NCBI GenBank assembly: GCA_018907035.1
Contig: JACCIC010000213.1
Span: forward strand, 310,001 to 374,000
Direction: 5' to 3'
Source of the DNA: Sycobia sp. Sy_11
Taxonomy: Eukaryota; Arthropoda; Insecta; Hymenoptera; Epichrysomallidae
Length of the DNA: 64,000 nt
Shown piece after piece: positions 51,880 to 63,219 of the stretch (its first letter is position 1; each line of letters starts with the position of its first letter). The notes beneath the pieces are model-generated. The model was not told where the DNA came from. It made no database searches and saw nothing but the letters and a program-made list of their open reading frames with translations. Both the position numbers and the translations under genes were made by a program.

Positions 51880-53242
51880 CTTTCGTCTTTTATAGGTTGA
51901 CTTACACATGGCTTTCATTTTACGTGTAAGATAGTAATCGAGTTCGATCAATTGGAGGGAGGGGGAACACCAAACTGCGCACTTATATATATATATATAT
52001 ATATACTCTTACAAAAATCCTGAGGAACTAACAGCGAAATAGGGAGTTACGCAAAAAATGGGGGAGGGGTGCCAGTAGAATGATAAAGAAAAGAAGAAAA
52101 ATAAACAGAGCGTTTGCAGAAAAGTAAATGGCCTCTTCTTCCGGAGGAAGGAGGAAAAATAAGGGACGAAGGGCGCGCGAGTGACGTCAAAAGATGACGA
52201 GAGACACGCTATATAGCGTTTGCGCAAGGTCGTGAAAGGAATCGGTCGGTGTGAATAGGCACGGGGAGTAACTGGCCCGTGCGCGCATGTTTAAAGGGGA
52301 AGTAAAATGGCCGGGTGGGGGGAGGGGGAGAAATGCATAAGCTTGGTTGCGATAAATTAGGCAGGAGAAAGAGCGCGTTGGTCTCATAGCGGGGGCCTCT
52401 TAGATAAGGTCGCGCACAGAGAACGGTCGGCTGTAGCTACCACAGTTGACGCGGTGACTGCGAAAGAGAAAGAGGGAAAAAGCAACGTAGATATATCGAG
52501 GGATATATTTATTTATTTGTTCATTAAGAATTTTTTGATTAAGAGTAGCTCCGTAATACTAAATGATACGAAAATACAACAAAAAAACAAGTTCTTTCTA
52601 GAAGAACAGATTTCTTTTTAGAGTCTATATTTGTAAAAACTAAAATATTTTACAAAAATACTTCAAACAATAATTCCTTAAATTCAATTTCTTGACAGTT
52701 TTTACGAGTTGCATTGATACCTGAAAATTGACAGCAATGCATATAAGCTTGCCGACTATTGTTAAATCAAAGACCAAAGGTCTTTTGTATACAAACATAC
52801 TTGCCTCTTTGTCGGTAGATCGAAATCCGAAATTTTTTTATTCAAATAAATACTAGAAAAGAAAAAGAACCACTCCGAAAGAAGGCGCAAAAAATTGCGT
52901 CATGCAACGATCAAGTTCGCTATTTTTAACGTCGCATTGTGATGGACGAAGTGAGATTCGCTGCGCTTTGTGAAAGAATGCATTTTGTGCATCTGAGTGA
53001 CTTATTTCTCAGAAAATGGGAGTGCGAAATTTGAATTGAATTAATTTATTAATTGACTGAGCACTCCAAGTTCTTAGGTGCGACAAACAAAATCATAATA
53101 GTACATGGGCAACGTTATAAAGCATGCATTGGAACGAATCTCCGTAACAAATGCAAACGAACAAAGTTGTGAACGACAAATAGAAAAGAATTCTAAGTAT
53201 ATTTGAATGCAAAAAATAATAGTCATCAGATTATACAAATCT

Positions 53243-53288
53243 AGAGAAAGAGATAGAGAGAGAGAGAGAGACAGAGAGAGACAGAGAG
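53243..53288. repeat. Imperfect (GA)n repeat
   Basis: GA repeats with GATA and GACA interruptions. Confidence 0.9.
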
Positions 53289-55196
53289 CTAATAATAGAG
53301 TGAGGAATCGAAGCGCATGACGTGTGTATTCAGCGAAATTTAATCCACGCATTAGTGGAACTATATATATATATATATAAGGTGGAGTTAAAAATAGTCG
53401 CAACCCCCCGTGATAAGAAAACATATAGCCACGCAATACGATCCAATCGAGGAATCGAATTTTTTTTTTCTTTGCCTCGTCGGACGCCAGCGCGTGCCAG
53501 CGACGCAAAACGTAGAGAAACGGTAATTGCATTCCCGGGTGCCCGCGATGGACGGGGACTCCCCTCGCGGTGAGACAAAAACAACGCCCTAAAGACACCG
53601 GAGCCGACGAGCAGCAGGTTCGCGTAGCGCGCTTGACTAGAAAATCGAACTAAAAGGGGTGGACACGCAAACACATGTATATGTATATATATATATCGAT
53701 TGGTCAACGGAACGAATCCGACGCCTTCCTCATTTCTCTATATTTATCGGTTCGCGCGCTAATTGGCCAGTTTCGGAAATTGAATGACCAAAAAATTTTC
53801 TCCACGCGCTCTTACGAATCTGTGAATGTCGATCTTAAGTGGCATTAGTATAATTGCAAACGGTTGTTTGACGTTATTGGTCATTCACAGGTTTATAGTT
53901 TTATAACCGCTCGGTTCTCGAACAATATAAATTATTGGCCATTCCAATAGCAATTGTTACTTGTTTATGCAAGATTAATTTTGCAGGTTAAAATTTTACC
54001 GGTCCATTTTAAGGTCATTGCATAAAAAAGTACTATTATCCCTACCAGAGACCCATTGTCGAGTTACAATTTCAAAAGGTCGATATTACGTAATGGCCGC
54101 ATTTCCGTAATTTTGAAGATTCATTATGTACTGCTTGAAGAAAACTAAGCAAATATATTGATCATGGGTAGGGCGGCTTGGACAAATTCGTCATGTATAT
54201 ATACGTAATTTCACGGAAGCCTATACCGTACGGCTCACCTCATACTCTACAAATCTGTGCAATAACTATTCTTACATTAGCCTGTTATATTTACGACCCG
54301 TGCATGTACATACACACGCGCGCCATATATGCATCGCCGTGCAATATGCAATTACGCTAATTTCGTAACCGCCTGTATTATCGGACGTCTCTCTCTCTCT
54401 CTCTCTGTCGTTTTCCCCGCCCCTGGCGCACCTCCGGCGCCCTTGAACACGGAGGCTGAAATTAGCCGAACGCAACCTTACGTGATCGCCTTGTTCTTTT
54501 TTTTCTCTCTTGCTTTGCGCCCAGTATAGGGCTTGCGGGGCCAGGAGAGATGGCACGGTCGAGATTTGTCGAGGAAAAAAAACGAGCCAATGGCTATATA
54601 TATATACATCTGCGAACTATACATCTGGGACTTTATCGGTACCGCGAGGGCAGAATTTTCGAACGCTTCCCGTGCATATTTATGAATATTAAATGTCATC
54701 CCCCACACCTATTTTTGGAACGACTAAGCACTTATTTTCAGCACTATATTAGTTTTTGGCGTGCTAAATTGCCTCCCGTGCTCGGTGTATAGGATCAAAA
54801 GTTATACTCGACCCCCCTTCCCCCCGCGTCATACGTCCATGATTATGTTTACACGATGTAAGACCTTTATCGATTCTTTAAAAAGAAAAAAAAAATAAAA
54901 CGAAGAAGGAAAAAAAAGGAGGAAAAAGAAAAACAACACTACCGAGGCTTAGCATGTATAAGGGGAGGGGGCCGTGAATAAAATATCGGGGTTTCGCGGC
55001 TCGTGCCGCGGCCCTTACTGCGCTTATTATTATACACTTAGTTTTCTTCAAACCACAGCTGAAATATTCAAGGTGCGGTCGCGCGGCGGTTAACGAAAGC
55101 CAGCGGAGCTGTATAAGGGCCCGCCGCCTTATGCTCCGGAATCGCATTTAATTTGAGAACCGAAACGGGAGGTATACTAAATTCTCCGGGAGTTCG

Positions 55197-55198
<2 letters not shown>

Positions 55199-55256
<58 letters not shown>

Positions 55257-55257
55257 C
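55199..55257. repeat. (TA)n-(GT)n compound microsatellite
   Basis: A TA run followed directly by a GT run, as at 51.65 kb and 57.55 kb. Confidence 0.95.
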
Positions 55258-55401
55258 ACACGTGGAGAGGAGGTTGTTATTATAAACTTTTCCGCGCTCT
55301 CGTTCGGATTGGGCAGGCGGGTTGGATAAAGTGTTCCTGATTGAAATCAAGTTGTCAATCTAAATAATTTACGGGCGGGAGATTCTCGAGGTGTGACGTA
55401 C

Positions 55402-55403
<2 letters not shown>

Positions 55404-55437
<34 letters not shown>

Positions 55438-55500
55438 TGTATGTATGTATGTATGTATGTATGTATGTATGTATGTATTTATATATGTATGTATATATCT
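55404..55500. repeat. (TA)n followed by (GTAT)n
   Basis: A TA run to about 55433 passes into perfect GTAT tetranucleotides to about 55478, then degenerate copies. Confidence 0.95.
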
Positions 55501-55876
55501 GTATATAAAATCCGGTAGCAATTCGACTTCCCTATGAACATACGCGCGCCGAAAATTACATAGTTCTGGGCCAAGCCATTGTGTGGCGTAATTACGAAGA
55601 AATTTATAAAATTTTATCTGGATGGTCGTTTGCTACGTCGGACATCCCGGGATAATGGGCTATTCCGTAAGTTGAATGACAAAATTTAGATCAGACACTT
55701 TGCATCATTATCTAGGAATCTTTCTGAAAAATTCTGAAAATTTCTAAATCGCAACATTTTTTAATACAATTTCTAATGAAGTTCGCCAAACTTTAAAACA
55801 GTTCTGTTAGTTTTTTTTTAATTATTAATGATGCGAATTTAGGGAAACAGCAGTTAATGAGGAAAAAAACGCCTTG

Positions 55877-55929
55877 ATATGATATGATATGATATGATAT
55901 GATATGATATGATGTGACATGATATGATA

Positions 55930-55963
<34 letters not shown>
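55877..55963. repeat. (GATAT)n pentanucleotide array passing into (TA)n
   Basis: About a dozen GATAT units with one variant pair (GATGT, GACAT) and then a TA dinucleotide run. Confidence 0.95.
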
Positions 55964-55965
<2 letters not shown>

Positions 55966-56977
55966 TATTCTCTATAAACGTATGGAATTACTTGAAATGA
56001 GAATAGAATCACATTCATTCCCAATCACAGTCGATGTTTTTTAAACGACCAAATGTCGTTATCGAAAACTTCCGCGAAACGAACAAGCGGCCAGCGATGT
56101 TTATTGGTGAGAAAAGAAAAACCACTGTACCGGTTAGCTGGAATTCGAGCCTCGCAGTCGAGAGCAAATGCCCTTGAAAATCCGAGAAGAAGTCACGTCC
56201 GAGAACAGCGCCAACTCGTGAACTTCGTTGCGCTTTCGGAAGCGGCCGCGCGCAAAAATTCCGAGAACGCGATTGCAACATTGGAAATTGAACAGGGGCC
56301 GAGACGCGCGTGCCTTCGTCGCAAAACCGTCCGACGATTAAGAGCGCACGGTAAAATAGTAAACGAGTGAAAAACTGACGAATTAGAACTTCTTGCACGC
56401 CCCCACCCCCCCCACCGACCCCAAGGCCCGTTAAAAATGAATTAGATTAATTCGAAATTAAATGCGCCGAATGAATGGCAGTTTAATGCTTCTCGCCAGA
56501 TTTGTTCGGCAAGCTCTTCGACTTCGAAAAAAAAAGCAAAGACGGAGAAGAGGAAGAGATTGACCGCCTTGTACGAGGCGCACTCCGTCACCCTCCCGTT
56601 CGACTTGATAAAACTTTTAAATCCGACGACTTTCTAAGCCCCAGTATGCTTTATTAATTATTTTCTCATTATCTTGTTCTTGCCTCGTTTCGTCCCCGTA
56701 AACCATTTTCACGCCTCCTCGCCCGTGCCGCATCGTCGTCACCGCCCCGTGAAGAAATTGCCCGCGTCGCATATATCCCGGGCGCGAGAGCGCGCAATTG
56801 CCCTCGTATTAATCGAAGCTCCGCCCGTGCGAGGCGCGCGCCGAGCCCCCTGTCCGCTTCGAGAATTAAGCAACGTCGGCTTGCGTCTATACATGTGCAC
56901 CGAATGTAAGATAGAGACGAGATCGTAGGCACTGTGTGGACGCGCGCGCGCGCGTGTCTGTTGTGTGTCAGAGTGGA

Positions 56978-56979
<2 letters not shown>

Positions 56980-57013
<34 letters not shown>

Positions 57014-57056
57014 AAACCCGCCTCCTCCTCCTCCTCCTCCTCCTCCTCCGCCTCCT
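56980..57056. repeat. (GA)n and (CCT)n repeats
   Basis: A GA run at about 56980-57011 is followed by a CCT trinucleotide run at about 57020-57055. Confidence 0.95.
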
Positions 57057-57532
57057 ATATCCAGCCCGGAGTCTCCGTCGGCCCGCGGCGGGCGCCGTTG
57101 TTGCAATCCAATCACGGGATATAAACGGATTACGATGTTAAACCCGCGCTGGCGCTCGGCTACACGGCGCGTCCTTGCATTGTTCCCGCGGCAAGCTCGC
57201 TGCCTCGCGTCCATTATCAAAGCGTCGCCCAGCATCGTACGGATTCGCGTGTGTATGGATCAAAGGTGCGGCGACGCCACTGGCGACGCGCTCCGATGCG
57301 CCGATAATTATTTTATTACATTCTCGTCGGATTTTCGCGATTCCGGGAAAGGGGCGTCGTCGTGAAATAGAGGTTGCAAATGAGAAGATGAGAAAGGAAC
57401 AAATTTCTATTTGCTTGATTATATCGCACTATGGCAAGTCGCACTTAATCAGAAATTAGCTTCTATAACTAATTGTATAGCCAGAAGAAATGAGCCCCCC
57501 CCCATTCCCCAATCACAGACGATTGGAGAAAA

Positions 57533-57534
<2 letters not shown>

Positions 57535-57585
<51 letters not shown>
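57535..57585. repeat. (TA)n-(GT)n compound microsatellite
   Basis: A short TA run followed by a long GT run. Confidence 0.95.
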
Positions 57586-57587
<2 letters not shown>

Positions 57588-57745
57588 GATTCATCCTCAA
57601 TGTGAATGCAATATTTCATCGTCATATTGCGACCTTAACATTCAGGACACCATGGACGTTACGATATATGTGGCTGATACCACCACCAAAAATTCGCCTC
57701 TCAATTCGCAAAGGATAGAAAATTGATACATATACATTCTTACGC

Positions 57746-57796
57746 AATATTTACCTTTCTTGTGCCAAGCAAATCATTTTCTCGAATTAAGAAAAT
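57746..57796. mobile_element. Diverged fragment of the 28.5-kb MITE-like element
   Basis: This segment aligns without gaps to 28517-28567 with seven mismatches in 51 bases, mostly transitions. The rest of the element is not recognisable around it, so it is an old truncated copy or part of a related family member. Confidence 0.7.
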
Positions 57797-58066
57797 TCGA
57801 TCATTACTAAACTTCACTAATAAACTGTATTATTATTCATTGAGCGTGTTATTATTCATTTAATTTCGTATACTATTATATTAATTTCAAAACAATAAAA
57901 TACACTATTCTAATAAAACTATTTTTATCGGTCGTAGCTTCGTATTACGAATCCAGTCGGACCGCCCTTGTTTATGATTATCCCCGTAGAATCTGAAATA
58001 TAAAATTGTTATGACTGTAATTATTCGAAAAGAAAGGAAATATTGTTGGCGACTGACGATCTGACT

Positions 58067-58099
58067 GCGATCTGGGAACGTAATGTTTCCAGATCGCAA
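58067..58099. repeat. Small perfect-looking hairpin
   Basis: TGCGATCTGGGAAC (58067-58080) and GTTTCCAGATCGCA (58086-58099) are reverse complements with one mismatch around the loop GTAAT. The T-free loop and lack of a following T-run argue against a terminator-like role; its function is unknown. Confidence 0.7.
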
Positions 58100-60890
58100 T
58101 AATCAGAGACCAGCGTTCCCGGCGCGCCGTACTCTACCAACAAATACTAATAATGTTAAGAAAATTTTGAAACAAAATAAAATTCAATATCATTTTGATT
58201 AAAAGATGAACCTGCTTTTCTATATACAAAATTTGATTTGTAGTTTCTTCGTATAAAGATATTATATTTTGATTTACTTCATTATTAAATAGGGGTAAAA
58301 ATTTGTTTGAATTCAAAATTTGCTTTTTTATACTGATACTAGTTCATGATATAAAGTACGCAATAGAAAGAGTACTGTAAGATTTCCAGAATGTGCTCGA
58401 AAATTGTGCAATCGTTATACGACGTGGAAAGCAATGATATATTCGTTTAATGCCATTTTCATTAATGAAAAAAAAATACTTAACATAATACGCAATATAA
58501 TTTCATAATACGCATGTTGTATGTATTTTGTTGCAGTTTATATTGATAGTCGTAATGTAAACAAACAACAATACATCAAATATAGTACTTAATAGAGCTG
58601 CAATCTACGCAATTAATATATAATCGCTGCTTCTTATACTCTCTTTTTCATTGGGAAATAAATGGGAAACAATTTAAAATTAGGAAGACCGCTACCATAT
58701 TGTTTTTTTGCTTTTTTTTTATTTTTTATACACGTTCGTTTGGCTTTATCGTTTTATCAAACGAACGACCCGCTTTTACCGCACAGACGGCGCCGAGCAC
58801 AGAACGCAATTTTATCCACCAGCCAGAGAAAATTCCCCCCCCCCTCGATTTCAATGGTGAAAGTGCATAAAAAATTCGTTATGCGCCTTATGCCATTTCA
58901 AAAATTCCGCCTAATAATAAGATGTGTGCAAAGGAAATTTCTTAAAAAAAAAGAAAAAAATAAAAAAAAGGATCAGAAAAAAGAAAAAAAAGTCAAGAAA
59001 CCAGCCACCTCTTCCGCCGTGCCGTATCCTCGCGCGACCACTCGCTACCTTCCAGTTTACGAGGGCTTTCCGATTTTTTACGAGCCACGGCTCCCGCGCA
59101 TAGGACGCGCGAGGGAACAAAAAACTTGGCAAAGCCTCGAGTTGCCCCTTCCCCCTCCCCGCCCCGCCGGGAACTTTCAGAAATTGATTAATGTCTCTCG
59201 TCAATCCCGAAACTTGGAAATCCACGCGCGAAAAGCTCGGGAAAATATCTACGAAGCTTTAGAATTTTCATTTTATCTCCGACGCGACCGGGGATACTGC
59301 TTTGCAAATGTTTATCCTATAAGTATAATGGTAAGCGAGCAAAAGATTCTTGCGCTGATGAAAAATGCCCTTTACGATCGAGCATTTAACCAAATGATAA
59401 AGCGGACGTTGACTTTCGAATATTCTTTATTGACAATATGAAAATTCTTTTAAGAAGTAAATATGCTGCAATAAGAAACCAATTTTCGTAAATCAATCAA
59501 GAACTCGGTCAGTTCAATAAGTCATTGGATTTCGTAAAGCACATAGTTACTTGATATGGAAAAAAGTATTTTTCATTTTTATCTGCAATTGAAGAAAATA
59601 TATATTTTGTCAATGTATTGAATGAAACTATTCTTAAAAGAGTGTACCTGATGTAAACTTAATTAGAAGAGCATTTTTTATTTATTTATGAAGCTTTTAA
59701 ACCTTTCATGTAATTTATTCAAGTACAATATCAGATATTCACGAAGATAATACAGCACATTAAGTAAGGTAAATTTACGTAGTGGATAATGTACAACACA
59801 GGTTATAAACAAAGTTACATCAGTATTAGTTTCTTCCGAATAGTTGTAAATACGAATAAGATAATGCAGGAAAATTGTAATACATAATAATGTGTTTCTT
59901 ATGCAGATCGTTTAACGTAAGCTTTTCAGTCATGAATATTTTTTGATAAAAATTTATGATACGTATATTTACTTCTCTCTTTCTTATATAATAGTATACA
60001 AAATTATTGAAATGCTATTGCTCAAAATTATTTTGTTCAGCGACTGCCTCTCTTGATTTTGTTTGTTTTTACATATAATTGAACAGCTATCCAGAAAACG
60101 GAGTTGAGATTAAAAATTCACCCTAATATTCTGTTATGTATTTTATATAAAATACATAAATAAAACACCCTAAACATCACCCGCGCGATTTAATTAATTA
60201 TAGCGATCCGATAATTCAGGTCACTCTTTACGATCCCATTAACGGTGAAATATTGCAAGGTAGCGCTATGCAAAATTAGCCCGAATCAACGCGAGGGATG
60301 CGCGTATACACGCGCTCCTCCGCGTTTCTCCGCACTGCGGTGATCTCCCCCATCCCCCGTCCCGGGGGTTACGCGCGGCATTGATCAAATAATATTCTTA
60401 GCGATCCGCTTTTTTAACGGTTTTAACCGAACCATCAGAGACGAGACGTGTTTTCATTGTCACGACGAAAGAAATCACGCGCTAATTCTTTCTCGCTGAT
60501 AAGTGCCGCGAAAGGGTTTGCCTTTGGCTTTAGCGGCCCAATCAGAGATAAGATTCTTTTTAACGCCGACACTTATGCACGAACAATAGAGGAATCATTG
60601 CCTGAAGAATCCAATGGAAAGAGAGAGAAAAAAGGGGTACAACTAGCTCTATACACTCGCCATTGCTTAAGAATCCCTTCTACTAAGATATGGGATGGAT
60701 TTATTTAAAAGTATAAAAAGGTAAATAACGGAGAAAAGAACCAGGTACTTTGGCCGAGGCCCTGTATACTTTCTTAGCGGCGCGCTATCGTCCTACAGTT
60801 TACGAGAGTTGCCTGATTTTCCTCTTTTTTTTTTACGATGCGCTCCCCGTCAACGCGGTAAAATCTTATAACGAAGCACCAATGTCCTGG

Positions 60891-60895
<5 letters not shown>

Positions 60896-60943
<48 letters not shown>
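60896..60943. repeat. (TA)n microsatellite
   Basis: An uninterrupted TA run. Confidence 0.96.
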
Positions 60944-60945
<2 letters not shown>

Positions 60946-63027
60946 CTTCCGAAAATTATAAGCAAGATTTTCCACATTGGGCTCTCTTCCCTTATGTAAA
61001 ACCGCAATAACGGAGCGTCGGGATCGCGTAAAAATATAATCGCAATATCGGTATTGTCTCCGTGTGCGCGCCGTTGAATTTCGAATATTGTAAACGAAGA
61101 ATTGTAGAGTATCGAAACATCGCGGTGGGCCTATGGCAAAAAAAAAGATAACATGAATTCTTCGGTCTGGTATTTTGGAGATATAGTAAAAATTACATTT
61201 ATATTCTATTATTCTCTGCTCTTAATAGAATTTTCGACGGATGTAAAGTAATTTGAGCTGTTCATAAGCGATTTCTTCTCTCATTCAAATGTCTAAAAAA
61301 AAATAATTTCATAAACACTTCATATAATATATTATGCATGTAGTAGTTTCTAAAATTTTGTAATTAACCACCATACTTTGTCTATTTGAGCAAAAGTATG
61401 TAATTGCTCTTAATATAAATTTAAAAGCTTTAAGGAACTGGCGACGATGCGGTCAGTATATGGATAACAGTCCAATTTTATCATCGTCAGAAAAAAATAA
61501 ATGGAAAAACATCGGGGAAGATAAGATTTTTCCTCCTCTTACTTCCAATCCGATGCGGAATCGATGAAATAGTATCGAGTCCTGTACATACATTCATTAT
61601 ATATATATATTGTCAGGCATCTGTTGAAGCTCTCCCGAGGAAACGGCTCATTTTAAGTGAATTCAAACGAGATCTCCCAACTCACTGGCTCGTGTATATA
61701 TCGTCAAGAGGAGGGTCGGGGAAGAGGAATGGGGGTACATGGCGACAGGGGGGAAGTATTCATTTACATGCAACTACCAGGCGGGTGTGTTCTTCGTACC
61801 TAAGAGCTATCGCCTCTATAGAGGTAATGGATCGGTTGGTGCAGAGATGGAGATGGGGGTTGAGTGGATGAGAGAGGGAGAGTGAGGGAGAGAGACAGAC
61901 GGTCTTATACTCCTGTAACGAACTGGTGACACTTGCATTTTGGACGGCTCCGAGATATCTCGCGGACTTTGCAATTGATTGCCGGGAAACGAACCGAGGT
62001 AAGGCTAATTTATTTCAATCCTTAAACACCAACGGTACTTTTGATCGATCAAAAGTTTTGAACCGAAATTTTACACTGTGAACATCGAGCGTAAAATGCA
62101 TAAAGGGCATCAAATCAATATGTGGACAGTCGTTTTTGCTATTACGAATGTCGTAATATAAGCGATAAAATAGCTAAAAGTATAGTAGGCGAAGCATCAT
62201 CGTCCTTCTCCTTCGAAAATTCGTAAAATTCCCCAGCATAGAAGAGGGCGATCACTTTAATGCGTACAAAGTAAATAGTTCTAAGCTGTGACTTATATAT
62301 CAGATGGCCGAGCACACGATGGCTTCGTTCATTATTGCTGCTCAATCATCAATTTTTCTTCGATTAAAAAGCCTAAATTGCGAGAGAAAAAAATTCATCA
62401 CTCTTTCTTAAATCGAGAAAGTATATAAATGTATATTTGGTTTTTGAGCTAAAATTTCTTATTTGAATTTTTCATTTCTCCCCGTGAAATCTGGATAAAA
62501 ATCGAAAGAGGCGATGATTTGCCATCGTTCTGAACGCAATCATTAAAAACAAGTCGTTAATATTATACAAGTGAGGCAAAATTAAGGAAATGCGTACTGA
62601 CATCCCTCTCTAAACCAAAACTGTAAAAATCTAAATCACATTCCATTGCAAAAATCCAAAGGCACGAATACGAAGCCGAAAAAAACTGATTTAATCAGAG
62701 GCCAAATTTTACGTCGAATTAATTCGCATCGTATGGCGCGAGAAGCCGTTGTACGAAACTCGTACGCACGAGATACATCTCGATCGTTCGCCACGGATAA
62801 ACCGACACTCGGCAAACTACTCTCGCTGAATTGCAGTACATGTAAAAAGAAACCATCCCTTCTCTCTCTCTTTCTCTCTCTCTCCGCCTGAAAAATACAC
62901 CGATCCCTCTTGCATACACATCCCCATTCGAATTCCCGCTGGTCTCTCTGAAACCTCCTCGGTATCCGCCTGCGGAGTCGTTCGAATACGCCCGAGTCAA
63001 GCAGATCGTTTTCCCTCCACGTAAGAG

Positions 63028-63219
63028 AAGGAAAGACGCGGAGGCTGGAAAAGAAAAGAGGATGATGGAAGGGAGGAGGAGGAGGAGGAGGAGGAGGAGG
63101 AGGAGGAGACTTTCAGGGAAGAAGAAGACGGCATTGTGTACTCGCTCGTCCCCCCGCCGGGAAAGACATTCGACGAAATGAGAAAGGTCTCCCTGGCGGC
63201 GAAGAGAGAAGGAGAGAAA
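63028..63219 (+). CDS. Possible internal coding exon, product unknown
   Basis: An open plus-strand frame of 64 codons lies between an acceptor-like site (pyrimidine-rich TTTTCCCTCC, then AG at 63026-63027) and AAA|GTGAGA at 63220. It reads a basic start, twelve Glu from a GAG repeat (63073-63108), then the non-repetitive stretch GIVYSLVPPPGKTFDEMRKV and KREGEK. Both ends would be phase 0, compatible with the donor at 33529. Third positions in the non-repetitive part favour G/C. Against it: the open frame continues past the donor to 63420, the Glu run is a simple repeat, the minus strand is also open, and no family is recognised. Confidence 0.2.
63073..63108. repeat. (GAG)n trinucleotide repeat
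   Basis: Twelve perfect GAG units in the plus strand, within the possible exon at 63028-63219. Confidence 0.96.

Larger units (their letters stand above)
51121..57530. other. Microsatellite-dense noncoding region
   Basis: CpG-rich patches at about 51.2-51.6, 52.1-52.4, 54.4-54.6 and 56.1-57.4 kb alternate with AT-rich DNA. At least ten microsatellites occur here. Long open frames such as 56669-57235 (minus) run through GGA and GA repeats and are not convincing genes. Confidence 0.5.
57586..60290. other. AT-rich noncoding region with repeat relics
   Basis: It contains the MITE relic at 57746-57796, a segment resembling the 9.3-kb P450 upstream sequence at 57953-57985, a small hairpin at 58067-58099, and an unrecognised 259-codon open frame at 58662-59441 that is Lys-rich because of a poly-A stretch. 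Confidence 0.5.

Noticed and set aside
56669..57235. 188-codon minus-strand frame with a Gly run
   Set aside because: The Gly run comes from the CCT trinucleotide repeat and the Ser-Leu run from the GA repeat; nothing else is recognisable.
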